A stretch of DNA of 64,000 nucleotides. Origin: Petropleomorpha daqingensis. GTDB taxonomy: Bacteria > Actinomycetota > Actinomycetes > Mycobacteriales > Geodermatophilaceae. The DNA is taken from NCBI RefSeq assembly GCF_013408985.1, contig NZ_JACBZT010000001.1, forward strand, positions 3,224,001 to 3,288,000. Direction: 5' to 3'. The translations under genes and the position numbers were made by a program. The notes beneath the pieces were generated by a model that made no database searches, was not told the DNA's origin, and saw nothing but the letters and a program-made list of their open reading frames with translations. This document shows, in pieces, positions 44,841 to 54,456 of the stretch (position 1 is the stretch's first letter; each line of letters starts with the position of its first letter).

Positions 44841-45248
44841 CTAGGCGAGGGAACCCGGCGGCAGGGCGACGACGACGGCCTCCTGGCTGCTCCGGGCCAG
44901 GACGACGACCGCCTCCTCGTCGCCGGGGTTCTCCTCCCGGTGCGGGGTCCACGGCGGCACGAAGACGTAGTCGCCGGGCTCGGGCGTCAGCCGGACCTCC
45001 TCGCCGTCCTGGGCGAAGACGAACACCGGGTGCCCGGAGACGATGTAGATCGCCGACTCGGTGTCGCCGTGGTGGTGGTTGCCGGAGTCCGCGCCGGGGT
45101 GCAGGTGCGCCTGGCCCATCCACAACGCCTCGGAGCCGACGGTCTTGCCCGCCACGGCTTCCCGGCGGGTCATCGCGCCGGTCTGGGCGGTGTCGCTCGA
45201 CAGCTCTGCGGCCCGGACGTGCCGGAGGGGGCGGTGCTCCTGCGCCAT
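44841..45248 (-). CDS. Cupin-domain protein
   Basis: A 135-residue single-domain cupin. Motif 1 GADSGNHHHGDTESAIYIVSG supplies His and Glu ligands and motif 2 is PGDYVFVPPWTPHREEN. Start ATG 45246-45248 (MAQEHRPLRH). Metal binding is likely, but a reaction cannot be assigned. Confidence 0.82.
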   Translation of the reverse strand: MAQEHRPLRHVRAAELSSDTAQTGAMTRREAVAGKTVGSEALWMGQAHLHPGADSGNHHHGDTESAIYIVSGHPVFVFAQDGEEVRLTPEPGDYVFVPPWTPHREENPGDEEAVVVLARSSQEAVVVALPPGSLA

Positions 45249-45287
45249 GCCCGGCACGGTAGCGGGCCTCGGGCGACGGCGGCGGTC

Positions 45288-47897
45288 TCAGGCGGGCGTG
45301 ATGGAGAGGGTGAGCCGGCGGCGGCCCTCGTCGGAGCGAGCGGTGCGCAACCGCTCCTCGGACGGGGTGCCGTACTCGGTGGTGCGCTGCCGGGCCGGGC
45401 GGCCGATGGCCGCCGCGATCGCCTCGAGCTCGGCGATGGTCTTCAGCGAGCCGTTCTCGCTGCCGGCCATCCGGCTGATCGTCTCCTCCATCAGCGTGCC
45501 GCCCAGGTCGTTCGCGCCGCCGGTCAGCACGGCCTTGGTCCCGGCCTCGGCGAGCTTCACCCAGCTGGTCTGGATGTTGGGGATCCGGCCGTGCAGCAGC
45601 AGCCGGGCGACGGCGTGCAGCGCCCGGTTCTCCCGCACCGTCGGGCCGGGCCGGGCGACGCCGGCGAGGTAGATCGGGGCGTTGTGGTGCACGAAGGGCA
45701 GCAGCACGAACTCGGTGAAGCCGCCGGTCTCGTCCTGCTGCCGGGCCAGGGTGCGCAGGTGGGCGACCCAGTGCTCCGGGGTGTCGACGTGGCCGTACAT
45801 CATCGTCGAGGTCGTCGGGATGCCGATCCGGTGCGCGGTGCCGATGATCTCCAGCCAGGTCGCCGTCGGCAGCTTGCCCTTGGTCAGCACCCAGCGGACG
45901 TCGTCGTCGAGGATCTCCGCCGCCGTCCCCGGGATCGAGTCGAGGCCGGCCTCCTTGAGCCCGGTGAGGAAGTCGGTGAAGGAGAGCCCGGTGCGGGCCG
46001 CGCCGTTGACGATCTCCATCGGGGAGAAGGCGTGCAGGTGGATGTCGGGCCGGCGCTGCTTCACCTCGCGGGCCAGGTCGAAGTAGGCGGTGCCGGGCAG
46101 GTCGGGGTGGATGCCGCCCTGCATGCAGATCTCGGTCGCCCCGGCCGCCCACGCCTCGTCGACCCGGTCGCCGACCTGCTGCATCGACAGCGTGTAGGCG
46201 TCGGCGTCGGTGCGCCGCTGGGCGAAGGCGCAGAACCGGCAGCCGGTGTAGCAGACGTTGGTGAAGTTGATGTTCCGGTTCACGACGTAGGTGACGTCGT
46301 CGCCGTTGACCTGAGCCCGGACCGCGTCGGCCACCGCGGCCAGCGCGTCCAGGTCGGCACCGTCGGCGCCGAGCAGCGCCAGGTACTCCGCGTCGGACAG
46401 CCCCGCGGGGTCGGCCTCGGCGTGCCGCAGCGCGGCCCGCACCTCCGGGTCGCCGACGGCCAGCGCGGTGGAGTGCCCGTCACGGGCGGCCGTCGTCCGG
46501 TCGCGGAGGTCCTGCCAGTCGCCGTAGACGGCGTCGAAGTCCGACCGCCGGTCGCCGGTCCGGCCCACGGTGTCGACCTCCACGTGCAGGTCCACCCGGC
46601 CCGTTCCGGCGGTGGCCCACGACTCGTCCGGCTCCTGCCACGGCAGGCCGGCCGGGATCCGGCCCTCGACCGCCAGCCCGTCCGGACCGGCGAGCGCCGC
46701 GACGTGCGGTCGCACCCGCGGGTCCAGCCACGGCTCGGGGGACAGGACGTACGGCGGCTGGGCGGCCAGCCGCTCGCGCAGCGTGTAGCCGGCCTCGGCG
46801 GTCAGCGCGGCGAGCTTGTCGATGTTCGGCCACGGCCGCTCGGGGTTGACGTGGTCCGGCGTGAGCGGCGAGACCCCGCCCCAGTCGTCGACCCCGGCGC
46901 GGATCAGCAGGCCGAGCTCGGTGGAGTCGCTCAGGTTCGGCGGCGCCTGCACCCGCGCCTTCGGCCCGAGCAGCAGCCGGGACACCGCGACGGCCGCCAC
47001 GTACTCCTGCAGCTCCAGGTCGTCGTGCGCGGCCATCGCCGTCCGGGGCTTGGCCCGGAAGTTCTGGACGATGACCTCCTGCACGTGCCCGTGCCGCTGG
47101 TGGGCCGCGCGGATCGCGCCGATCGCCTCGACGCGTTCGGCGTAGTTCTCGCCGATGCCGAGCAGCACGCCGGTGGTGAACGGGACGGCGGAGCGCCCGG
47201 CGTCCTCCAGCACCCGCAACCGCACGGCGGGTTCCTTGTCCGGCGAGCCGAAGTGCGGGCCGCCGGGCTGCGACCACAGCCGGGTCGCCGTCGTCTCCAG
47301 CATCATGCCCATCGACGCCGCGACCGGCTTGAGCCGCTGGATCTCCTCCCAGCTCAGCACGCCCGGGTTGAGGTGGGGGAGCAGGCCGGTCTCCTCCAGC
47401 ACCCGGATCGCCATCGCCCGCAGGTAGCCCAGCGTGGAGTCGAAGCCGTGCGCGTGCAGCCACTCGGCGGCGACCGGCCAGCGCTCCTCGGGCCGGTCGC
47501 CGAGGGTGAACAGCGCCTCCTTGCAGCCCAGCGCCGCGCCCTGGCGGGCGATCTCCAGCACCTCGTCGGGGGAGAGGTAGGGCGCCTTGCCCGACGCGCG
47601 CAGCTGCCCGGGCGTGGTGACGAACGTGCAGTAGTGGCAGCGGTCGCGGCACAGGTGGGTCAGCGGGATGAACACCTTGCGGCTGTAGCTGACGATCCCC
47701 GGCCGCCCGGCCGAGGCCAGCCCGGCGTCGCGCACCCGCGAGGCGGCGGTCAGCAGCCGGTCCAGCGGCTCGCCCTCGCCCAGCCCGCGGGCGTGCAGCA
47801 GCGTCTCGGCCTCGGTGGCGTCCAGCCGCACACCGCGCTCGGCGCGGGTCAGCGCACGGCGCAGGGCGGACTCGGTGGGAATCAGCGGCGCGTCCAT
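45288..47897 (-). CDS. fbiC: FO synthase, CofG-CofH fusion (coenzyme F420 biosynthesis)
   Basis: An 869-residue bifunctional radical-SAM enzyme. The CofG half has CRDRCHYC (Cys83, 87, 90) after VFIPLTHL, and the CofH half has CYTGCRFC (Cys549, 553, 556) after NRNINFTNV. It condenses tyrosine with 5-amino-6-ribitylaminouracil to give the deazaflavin FO. Length is typical of actinobacterial FbiC. ATG 47895-47897 lies 28 nt after the ABC permease stop, so it may be the last gene of the sigma/anti-sigma/ABC series. The flavin-dependent luciferase-like enzyme at 60894 could be an F420 user. Confidence 0.95.
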   Translation of the reverse strand: MDAPLIPTESALRRALTRAERGVRLDATEAETLLHARGLGEGEPLDRLLTAASRVRDAGLASAGRPGIVSYSRKVFIPLTHLCRDRCHYCTFVTTPGQLRASGKAPYLSPDEVLEIARQGAALGCKEALFTLGDRPEERWPVAAEWLHAHGFDSTLGYLRAMAIRVLEETGLLPHLNPGVLSWEEIQRLKPVAASMGMMLETTATRLWSQPGGPHFGSPDKEPAVRLRVLEDAGRSAVPFTTGVLLGIGENYAERVEAIGAIRAAHQRHGHVQEVIVQNFRAKPRTAMAAHDDLELQEYVAAVAVSRLLLGPKARVQAPPNLSDSTELGLLIRAGVDDWGGVSPLTPDHVNPERPWPNIDKLAALTAEAGYTLRERLAAQPPYVLSPEPWLDPRVRPHVAALAGPDGLAVEGRIPAGLPWQEPDESWATAGTGRVDLHVEVDTVGRTGDRRSDFDAVYGDWQDLRDRTTAARDGHSTALAVGDPEVRAALRHAEADPAGLSDAEYLALLGADGADLDALAAVADAVRAQVNGDDVTYVVNRNINFTNVCYTGCRFCAFAQRRTDADAYTLSMQQVGDRVDEAWAAGATEICMQGGIHPDLPGTAYFDLAREVKQRRPDIHLHAFSPMEIVNGAARTGLSFTDFLTGLKEAGLDSIPGTAAEILDDDVRWVLTKGKLPTATWLEIIGTAHRIGIPTTSTMMYGHVDTPEHWVAHLRTLARQQDETGGFTEFVLLPFVHHNAPIYLAGVARPGPTVRENRALHAVARLLLHGRIPNIQTSWVKLAEAGTKAVLTGGANDLGGTLMEETISRMAGSENGSLKTIAELEAIAAAIGRPARQRTTEYGTPSEERLRTARSDEGRRRLTLSITPA

Positions 47898-47925
47898 CAG
47901 GACGAACGCTAGTCCTCGCCGCTGA

Positions 47926-48765
47926 CTACACGTCCCGGCGCTGGAAGGCGAGCGCGGCGAGGCCGCCGATCAGCAGCACCCACACGACGACCCAGACCAG
48001 GTAGACGCCGCTGAGCGGGGCGGTGCCGAAGAACGGCGAGGCGTTGCCCGGCGTGACCTGCCGCAGCAGCGAGGAGTCCTGGAAGGCGTACATCGCGCCG
48101 TGCCAGAGACCGTCGGTGGGCAGCAGCATCCGGGAGATCGTGCCGACCCGCGCGACGCCCTCGTTGCCGAGGATGTCGCCGACGCTGCCCACGACGCCGG
48201 CGATCCACGTCGCGCCGAACAGCCCGACCGCGACGATCCCCGACGCCATCGGCGAGATGACCGTGGCCAGCAGGATGGTGAGGGTGAGCAGCACCCCCGT
48301 CTGAGCGGCGAGCAGCAGCAGCCCGATCACCGGGTCCGGCGGCCAGTAGCCGATCGTCACCTGCACGACGACGAACTCGGCCAGGCCCGCCACGGCGACG
48401 AACACGCTGCCGAACACCAGCAGCCCGAGCCACTTGCCGGCCAGGACGGCGGAGCGCCGCACCGGCCGGGCGAGCACCGCCAGCGCCTGGCCCGACTCCA
48501 CCTCGCCGGACAGCGTCGGCCCGGCCAGGAACGCCGTGCCCAGGGCCGCGATGAGGCTGAGCCCGAACATGACCAGGTTGAGCACCTGCGCGGCGACCAG
48601 TTTGGACTCCCCGCTGGTCAGGCCGCCGAGCTCGTCGTTCAAGCGGGAGAAGCCCCACGCCGACAGGCCCAGCAGCGCGAGGGTGAGCAGGGCGAGCGCG
48701 CGCAGCACCTTGCGGCGGGAGGCCTCGCGCAGCGTCAGCCCGGCCACGGTCAGCACGGTGCTCAT
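47926..48765 (-). CDS. ABC-2 type transporter permease
   Basis: A 279-residue membrane protein with about six helices. The N-terminal [22 protein letters not shown] is typical of ABC-2 permeases. [23 protein letters not shown] is the conserved cytosolic loop. ATG 48763-48765 overlaps the ATPase stop by 4 bp. The substrate is unknown. The family includes exporters and Gld/copper-type (NosY-like) systems. Confidence 0.85.
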   Translation of the reverse strand: MSTVLTVAGLTLREASRRKVLRALALLTLALLGLSAWGFSRLNDELGGLTSGESKLVAAQVLNLVMFGLSLIAALGTAFLAGPTLSGEVESGQALAVLARPVRRSAVLAGKWLGLLVFGSVFVAVAGLAEFVVVQVTIGYWPPDPVIGLLLLAAQTGVLLTLTILLATVISPMASGIVAVGLFGATWIAGVVGSVGDILGNEGVARVGTISRMLLPTDGLWHGAMYAFQDSSLLRQVTPGNASPFFGTAPLSGVYLVWVVVWVLLIGGLAALAFQRRDV

Positions 48766-49727
48766 CGCTGCTCCTCCTCGTGCCGCAGGATCCCGAGCAG
48801 GCGCTCCTCCAGGCTGATCCGGCCCGGCTCGACCGCGTGCACCTGGACGCCGAGGCCCACCAGGTCGGTGATCAGGCCCGGCACCGTCGAGCCGTCGTCC
48901 TCGGCCGGGAGGACGACGGTGAACTCGTCCCCGCTGCGGTGCAGCGACCCGGTGGCGGCCAGCCGGGCCTCGGCCGCGGCGTTCACCGCGCCGAGGCGCA
49001 GCCGCAGCTCGCGCTGGCCGAGCAGCTCGGCCAGCGAGCCGGAGGCGGCGACCCGGCCCTTGTCGAGGATCACCACGCGGTCGCAGACCCGCTCGACCTC
49101 GCCGATGAGGTGCGAGTTGAGCAGCACCGCGACCCCGCGCGCCTTGAGCGAGAGCACGAGGTCGCGGACGTCGGCCCGCCCGAGCGGGTCCAGCGCGCTG
49201 GTCGGCTCGTCGAGGACGACGAGCTCCGGGCGGGCGACCAGGGCGACGGCGAGGCCGAGCCGCTGCTGCATGCCCTTGGAGAAACCGTTCACGCGGTCTC
49301 CGGCCCGGTCGGCGAGGCCGACCAGTGCGAGCGCCTGCCGCTGCTCCTCGGCCGGGACCGACGCGCGGGCCAGCCGGACGTGCACGGCGAGCACCTCGGC
49401 GGCCGACAGCCACGGCTGGTACCGGAAGAGCTCGGGCAGGTAGCCCACCCGCTCCCGGGACGCCGGATCGCGCCCCGGGCGGCCGAGCAGCAGGACCTCG
49501 CCGGCGTCGGGGCGCACCAGCCCGAGCAGCATCTTGATCACGCTCGTCTTGCCCGCGCCGTTGGGGCCGAGCAGACCGACGACCTCGCCGCGGCCGACGG
49601 TGAACGAGACCCCGTCGACCGCGGTCCGTCGTCCGTACCGCTTGCGCAGCCCGGAGCACCACACCGCCGGGGACGGCGGCAGGCCGCCGAGCAGCTGCTC
49701 GGCGGCCTGCAGCGCGGTGTCCTCCAC
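48762..49727 (-). CDS. ABC transporter ATP-binding protein
   Basis: A 321-residue ATPase: Walker A GLLGPNGAGKTS (about 51-62), signature FSKGMQQRLGLA, Walker B LVVLDEPTSALDP and the switch His in LLNSHLIGEVE. A C-terminal extension (about 225-321) is common in ABC-2 export ATPases. GTG 49725-49727 follows the anti-sigma-like gene by 2 nt. Partner of the 47926 permease. Confidence 0.92.
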   Translation of the reverse strand: MEDTALQAAEQLLGGLPPSPAVWCSGLRKRYGRRTAVDGVSFTVGRGEVVGLLGPNGAGKTSVIKMLLGLVRPDAGEVLLLGRPGRDPASRERVGYLPELFRYQPWLSAAEVLAVHVRLARASVPAEEQRQALALVGLADRAGDRVNGFSKGMQQRLGLAVALVARPELVVLDEPTSALDPLGRADVRDLVLSLKARGVAVLLNSHLIGEVERVCDRVVILDKGRVAASGSLAELLGQRELRLRLGAVNAAAEARLAATGSLHRSGDEFTVVLPAEDDGSTVPGLITDLVGLGVQVHAVEPGRISLEERLLGILRHEEEQR

Positions 49728-49729
49728 GG

Positions 49730-50803
49730 TCAGCGCAGTCCCCGCGCCACGGCGAGGACCTCGTCCTCGGAGAGCGACCCGGCCACGCCGGTGACCACGC
49801 CGTCCTCGACCCAGACCACGCCGGTGAACGCGCCGTCGCGGGAGGCCAGCACCGTCGCGGTCGTGCCGTTCACGTCGGCGGTCGAGCTGGTCACCAGCTG
49901 CGCGGGCACCGGCAGCGGCAGCGTCGAGCCGTCGGCGGTGAAGGTGCGCAGCTGGTCGGCGAGGGAGTCGGGCAGGCCGGGCAGCGAGAGCAGGTAGTCG
50001 CGGGCGGTCGCGAACGGGACACCGGTGGAGTACGCCGTCGGCGCGACCACCCGGGCGACGACCAGCGCCGGGACGCCGTGGCCCTCCGACCAGGTCTCGG
50101 CGATCCCGGGACCGGCCTGCAGGCGGAACGTGGCGCCGTCGAGGCCGGCGGGGGGCGGCGGGGCGTTGCCGGCCGCCTGCGCCGCCTTCGCGGCGGAGAA
50201 GGTGAACTCGGCGACGAGCTGGCCGCCCACCGTGAACGACGGGTTCCCGGTCACGCCGGCCGGCAGCTGCTCGACGAGGGGCACGTCGAGGCCGGTCGCC
50301 TCGCGGGCGGCGGCCAGGCCGTCGACGTCGTGCACGTCCGGCTGGGCGATGACCTTCAGGTCGCCGTAGGCGGAGAGGTCCGGCAGCGCGACGAGCTCGG
50401 CCTCGGTCACCGGCACCGCCGCCACCTGCTCGGTGCGGAAGATCTGCAGCCAGTCGGCGGCCGCGGCAGCACCCGCGCCGCCCAGGATCAGGACGACGCC
50501 GAGCGCGGCGACGACCGGGCTGCGCAGCGCGACCCGGCGGCGCCGCGGGGCGGCCGGGACCGCGGAGCGCACCGGCGCGCTCGCGGCGGAGAACCGGCGC
50601 CAGGCGGCGTCGACGTCCGGGGCGGCGTCGGTGCGCAGCGCCGAGGCGACGGCCGCGGCGTCCCGCTGGGCGGCGGCCAGGCCGGCCAGGCAGGCGGCGC
50701 AGCCGGCGACGTGCGCGCGGTCGGCGTCGGACACGCCCGCCGGCTCGTCGACCAGACGGCGCAGCGTGCCGTCGGCCGGGTGTCGGTCAGTCAGCGAACG
50801 CAT
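49730..50803 (-). CDS. Membrane anti-sigma-factor-like protein with zinc-finger motif
   Basis: A 357-residue protein. The N-terminus has the ZAS-like H-x3-C-x2-C (His31, Cys35, Cys38, in HVAGCAAC). One membrane helix (about 93-117) precedes a large extracellular domain (about 120-357). It starts inside the ECF sigma gene (17-bp overlap), so it should hold that sigma factor at the membrane. The extracellular domain may sense an envelope signal or act with the ABC exporter downstream. Confidence 0.78.
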   Translation of the reverse strand: MRSLTDRHPADGTLRRLVDEPAGVSDADRAHVAGCAACLAGLAAAQRDAAAVASALRTDAAPDVDAAWRRFSAASAPVRSAVPAAPRRRRVALRSPVVAALGVVLILGGAGAAAAADWLQIFRTEQVAAVPVTEAELVALPDLSAYGDLKVIAQPDVHDVDGLAAAREATGLDVPLVEQLPAGVTGNPSFTVGGQLVAEFTFSAAKAAQAAGNAPPPPAGLDGATFRLQAGPGIAETWSEGHGVPALVVARVVAPTAYSTGVPFATARDYLLSLPGLPDSLADQLRTFTADGSTLPLPVPAQLVTSSTADVNGTTATVLASRDGAFTGVVWVEDGVVTGVAGSLSEDEVLAVARGLR

Positions 50804-51287
50804 GGGTGCTCAGCTCCTCGCGCAGGGCGGATTCGGCGCGGCGCACGGTGGTGCCGACGCTGCCGGGGGAGAGATCGAGGGCGGCCGCGACGTCGGCGTA
50901 GCTGAGCCCGCTGTGCCGGAGCACGAGGGCGACGGCCTGCCGTCGGGGCAGCTTGGCGAGCGCCGCGCGCACGCGGCGGCGCTCCTCGCGGGTGACGACG
51001 TCGTCGGCGATGTCGGGGGCGACGTGGTCGGTCGGGGCGGCCTCCTCGCGGGCCGCGCGGCGGCGGCCCGAGCGGAGGTGGTTCAGGGCGGTGTGCGCGG
51101 CGGCCACCGACAGCCAGCGCGGCGCCTCGTCGGCCGGCACGCGGGAACGGCCGAAGGAGAGGAAGACCTCCTGGGCGACGTCCTCGGCCTCGTCCCGGGA
51201 GCCGAGCACCCGGGCCGCGACGGCGACCACCTGCGGGTAGTCACGGCGGAAGACGACTTCCAGATCGGCCCGGACGGCGTCGACCAC
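50787..51287 (-). CDS. ECF sigma factor
   Basis: A 166-residue ECF sigma-70: region 2 (VVFRRDYPQVVAVAARVLGS, EAEDVAQEVFLSFGRS) and region 4 (LPRRQAVALVLRHSGLSYADVAAALDLS). GTG 51285-51287 is chosen because GGAGGG lies 8 nt upstream; the frame is open to 51395. It is co-transcribed with its probable anti-sigma factor, an ABC exporter and possibly fbiC. The target promoter is unknown. Confidence 0.87.
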   Translation of the reverse strand: MVDAVRADLEVVFRRDYPQVVAVAARVLGSRDEAEDVAQEVFLSFGRSRVPADEAPRWLSVAAAHTALNHLRSGRRRAAREEAAPTDHVAPDIADDVVTREERRRVRAALAKLPRRQAVALVLRHSGLSYADVAAALDLSPGSVGTTVRRAESALREELSTHAFAD

Positions 51288-51420
51288 GCGTGCGTCCCTC
51301 CGTGCGGGGGTGCGCACCGCGGTGACCGCGGCGACCCGACCGTGCCCGACTACGTCCACACCTGCATAGCACCGCCCGGCGGCGAAATGTGACACCCCGC
51401 CCGGCGGAGGGGCAGCAGCG

Positions 51421-51503
51421 TTGATCAGGTGACCTGATCAAACGCTGGCCGACTGCAGCAACGCTGGTGCGGGAGGACAGCCGTTGATCAGGTCACCTGA
51501 TCA
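51421..51503. repeat. Twin TGATCAGGT/ACCTGATCA palindromes
   Basis: TTGATCAGGT-G-ACCTGATCAA occupies 51421-51441 (10+1+10, perfect). The same palindrome in inverted orientation, TGATCAGGT-C-ACCTGATCA, occupies 51485-51503. The spacer holds a CAACGCTGG segment related to flanking bases of the first copy. The pair lies between the flavin reductase stop (51517) and the ECF sigma gene upstream region. Candidate terminators or operators. Confidence 0.6.
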
Positions 51504-51516
51504 CTGCTGCGGCCCG

Positions 51517-52038
51517 TCAAGCGCGGCCGGCGAGGCCTCCTGACTCGTCGACGTAGCGGCCGCGCAGCCGCAGCAGCGGCGGCCGTGCGGCGTCGGCGAG
51601 CACCGGGACGCCGACCACCTCGAGCAGCGCGAGCACGTGGTCGCCGGCCTCGACCAGCCGCTCCAGCCGGCAGTCGAGCGCGGCCAGCCCGCCACTGAGC
51701 ACGATCGCGCCGCTGTGCTCGGCCCGGGTCCACGGCACCGACTCGAGCAGGTGCCGGGCGCTGGGCCGGCCGGCGGAGGAGAACCGGCTGGCCACGATCG
51801 CGTGCTCGGCGGCGAGCACGGTGAGCGCGCAGCGGCCGACCGCGCCGAGCACCTCTGCCGGGTAGCCGTCGGCCGCGAGCCCGACCGCGACGAGCGGCGG
51901 CACCGCCGAGACGCTCATCACCGCGCTGACCGTCGTCCCGACGTCGTCGATGTCGTCCTGCACCGTGAGCAGGCAGACCCCGGCCGGGTACTGCCGCAGT
52001 GCGGCGGTGAACTCCTCGGGGTCGACGGGCGAAGCCAT
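51517..52038 (-). CDS. Flavin-reductase-like (FMN-binding split-barrel) protein
   Basis: A 173-residue protein with the flavin reductase domain order: FTAALRQYPAGVCLLTV, GTTVSAVMSVSAVPPLVAVGL, CALTVLAAEHAIVASRFS and LDCRLERLVEAGDHVLALLEV. It probably reduces FMN/FAD with NAD(P)H for a partner monooxygenase; the partner is not adjacent. Divergent from the disulfide reductase at 52065. Confidence 0.85.
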   Translation of the reverse strand: MASPVDPEEFTAALRQYPAGVCLLTVQDDIDDVGTTVSAVMSVSAVPPLVAVGLAADGYPAEVLGAVGRCALTVLAAEHAIVASRFSSAGRPSARHLLESVPWTRAEHSGAIVLSGGLAALDCRLERLVEAGDHVLALLEVVGVPVLADAARPPLLRLRGRYVDESGGLAGRA

Positions 52039-52064
52039 GGCGGTCAGTCGACCACACCAGCAGG

Positions 52065-53498
52065 ATGGGCCGGGTGAGCAGCGCAGGAGAGAACACCTAC
52101 GACGTCATCGTGCTCGGCGGCGGGTCCACCGGGGAGAACGTGGCGGACATCGTCGTCAAAGGCGGGCTCTCCGCCGTGATCGTGGAAGCCGAACTGGTCG
52201 GCGGCGACTGTTCGTACTGGGCGTGCATCCCGAGCAAGGCCCTGCTGCGCGGACCGGAGGTGCTCGGTGAGGCACGCGCGGTCCGCGGCGCCAAGGAGGC
52301 CGTGACCGGGCAGCTCGACGTGCAGGAGACCCTCGCCCGCCGCAGCTGGTTCACCGGGGACGGCGACGACGCCGGCCAGGTCAAGTGGGTCGAGGGCGCC
52401 GGCATCGCGCTGGTCCGCGGCACCGGCCGGTTCGACGGCGAGAAGACCGTCGTGGTGACCGGGACCGACGGCACCGAGACGCGGCTGACCGCCCGGCACG
52501 CGGTGGCGGTGTGCACCGGCTCCTCGGCGGCGATCCCCCCGATCGACGGGCTGCGCGAGATCTCGCCGTGGACCCCGCGCGAGGCGACCAGCGTCAAGGA
52601 GGTCCCCGGCCGGCTGGTCATCGTGGGCGGCGGCGTCGTCGGGTGCGAGATGGCCACCGCGTACGCCGCGCTGGGCTCGACGGTCACCGTGATCGAGATG
52701 GCCGACCGGCTGCTGCCGCCGTTCGAGCCGAAGGCCGGCGAGGCGGTGGCCGCCTCGCTGAAGGACAAGGGCGTCGACGTCCGCACCGGGGTCGCGGTCA
52801 CCGCCGCCCGGCGCGAGGACGGCGAGGTCGTGATCACCACCGACAGCGGCGAGGTGCGCGGCGACGAGGTGCTGGTCGCGGTCGGCCGCCGGGCGCGCAC
52901 CACCGAGATCGGCGTCGAGGCGTTCGGGCTGGAGCCCGGCCGGTACCTGGAGGTCGACGAGTCGCTGCAGGTGAAGGGCGTGCCGTGGATGTACGCGGTG
53001 GGCGACGTCAACGGCCGCAAGCTGCTCACCCACATGGGCAAGTACCAGGCCCGGCAGGCCGGCGCGGCGATCGTCGCCCGCGCCCGCGGCGAGGAGGTCT
53101 CCCTCGCCGACTGGTCGCCGTTCGTGGCCACCGCCGACCACGTGGCGACGCCGTCCGTCGTCTTCACCGATCCGCAGGTGGCCACCGTCGGCCGCACCGC
53201 GGCCGAGGCGGAGAAGGCCGGGCTGGGCCACCGGGTCGTGGAGTACGAGATCGGCTGGACCGCCGGGGCATCGCTGTTCGCCGACGGCTACCAGGGGACG
53301 GCGATCGCCGTCGTCGATCCCGACCGCGAGGTCCTGCTCGGCGTGACGCTCATCGGCCCGGCGGTCGGCGAGATGATCCACACCGCGACCGTCGCGATCG
53401 TCGGCGAGGTGCCGCTGTCCCGGCTGTGGCACGCCGTGCCGTCGTTCCCGACGATGAGCGAGATCTGGCTGCGCCTGCTCGAGACCTACCGCGGCTGA
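52065..53498 (+). CDS. Pyridine-nucleotide-disulfide oxidoreductase family flavoprotein
   Basis: A 477-residue protein of the dihydrolipoamide/mercuric reductase fold. VIVLGGGSTGENVADIVV binds FAD, GGDCSYWACIPSKALL contains the C-x4-C redox pair, IVGGGVVGCEMATAYAALGS binds NAD(P), and the C-terminal dimer domain has no clear His-Glu catalytic dyad. The substrate is therefore unclear. ATG 52065 is used; GTG 52074 with GGATGGG upstream is equally possible. NAD kinase follows after 4 nt. Confidence 0.85.
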   Translation: MGRVSSAGENTYDVIVLGGGSTGENVADIVVKGGLSAVIVEAELVGGDCSYWACIPSKALLRGPEVLGEARAVRGAKEAVTGQLDVQETLARRSWFTGDGDDAGQVKWVEGAGIALVRGTGRFDGEKTVVVTGTDGTETRLTARHAVAVCTGSSAAIPPIDGLREISPWTPREATSVKEVPGRLVIVGGGVVGCEMATAYAALGSTVTVIEMADRLLPPFEPKAGEAVAASLKDKGVDVRTGVAVTAARREDGEVVITTDSGEVRGDEVLVAVGRRARTTEIGVEAFGLEPGRYLEVDESLQVKGVPWMYAVGDVNGRKLLTHMGKYQARQAGAAIVARARGEEVSLADWSPFVATADHVATPSVVFTDPQVATVGRTAAEAEKAGLGHRVVEYEIGWTAGASLFADGYQGTAIAVVDPDREVLLGVTLIGPAVGEMIHTATVAIVGEVPLSRLWHAVPSFPTMSEIWLRLLETYRG

Positions 53499-53502
53499 CC
53501 GC

Positions 53503-54456
53503 GTGGTGGTGCTCGCGCCCCGGATGGGGCTGGTCCTGCACCCGCGCCGCGACTGCTCCGGCGCGGTCGGGCAGGTGGCGTCGTGGACGGCCACCCACGG
53601 GGTGACGCTGCTGGCGGCCGAGGACGACGTCGCGCGGCTGGGCCTGCGCGGGGTGACGTCGGTGAGCCGGGACGAGCTGGCCGCGGCCTCCGACGCGCTG
53701 ATCGCGCTCGGCGGCGACGGCACCCTGCTCGGCGCGATGCGGCTGGTCGCCGACCGGTCGGGCCCGGTGCCGGTGCTCGGCGTCAACCTCGGGCGGCTGG
53801 GGTTCCTCGCCGAGGTGGAGGGCCGCGACCTGGACTCGGCGCTGGAGGCGGTCGCCGAGGGGCGGGCGACCACCGAGACGCGCGCCTGCCTGGTCGTGCG
53901 GCACGACGACGCCGAGCACCTGGCGTTCAACGACGCCGTCCTGGCCCGCGTGCCGGGGGCCGGGCTGGTCGAGGCGACCATGTCGGTGGCCGGGCAGCCC
54001 TACGGGCACTACAAGTGCGACGCGCTGATCCTGGCCACGCCGATGGGATCGACCGCCTACAACTACGCGGCCGGCGGTCCGGTGGTCAGCCCCGGCGCGG
54101 CCGGGGTGCTGGTGACGCCGTCCGCGCCGCTGAACGGGATCGCCCGCAGCCTCCTGCTCGGGCCGTCGGAGTGGCTGACGCTGGAGCTCACCGCCGGCTC
54201 GCCCGCGGTGGAGCTGGACGGCGTGCTGTCCGGACGGCTGGAGCCGGGGGCCGTGGTGGAGGTGTCGCTGCGCCCCGACGCCGGGCGGCTGGTGCGCATC
54301 GAGGGCTCGCAGGCGGCGGCCCGCAGCCGGGTCAAGCTGTCTTTGCTGGACCTGCCGGTGCTCCCGCAGGAGCTGGTCGAGCTGCTGCCACCGGCGATGC
54401 GCGAGCGGATGGCCGCCCCGGACGGGGCCGCGCCGCTACCGACCGAGCAGCAGTAG
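53503..54456 (+). CDS. nadK: NAD kinase
   Basis: A 317-residue ATP-NAD kinase: ALGGDGTLLGAMRLV is the catalytic GGDGT motif, GVNLGRLGFLAEVE the conserved loop, FNDAVLARVPG and ATPMGSTAYNYAAGGPVVSP the NAD-binding segments. It makes NADP. The start is GTG 53503; the ATG at 53524 (MGLVLHPRRD) is an alternative. The 3' end overlaps the convergent Nudix gene by 21 bp. Confidence 0.9.
   Translation: MVVLAPRMGLVLHPRRDCSGAVGQVASWTATHGVTLLAAEDDVARLGLRGVTSVSRDELAAASDALIALGGDGTLLGAMRLVADRSGPVPVLGVNLGRLGFLAEVEGRDLDSALEAVAEGRATTETRACLVVRHDDAEHLAFNDAVLARVPGAGLVEATMSVAGQPYGHYKCDALILATPMGSTAYNYAAGGPVVSPGAAGVLVTPSAPLNGIARSLLLGPSEWLTLELTAGSPAVELDGVLSGRLEPGAVVEVSLRPDAGRLVRIEGSQAAARSRVKLSLLDLPVLPQELVELLPPAMRERMAAPDGAAPLPTEQQ

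Noticed and set aside
51421-51503. Inverted palindromes as ends of a mobile element
   Set aside because: Only about 40 bp lie between them, with no transposase and no target duplication.
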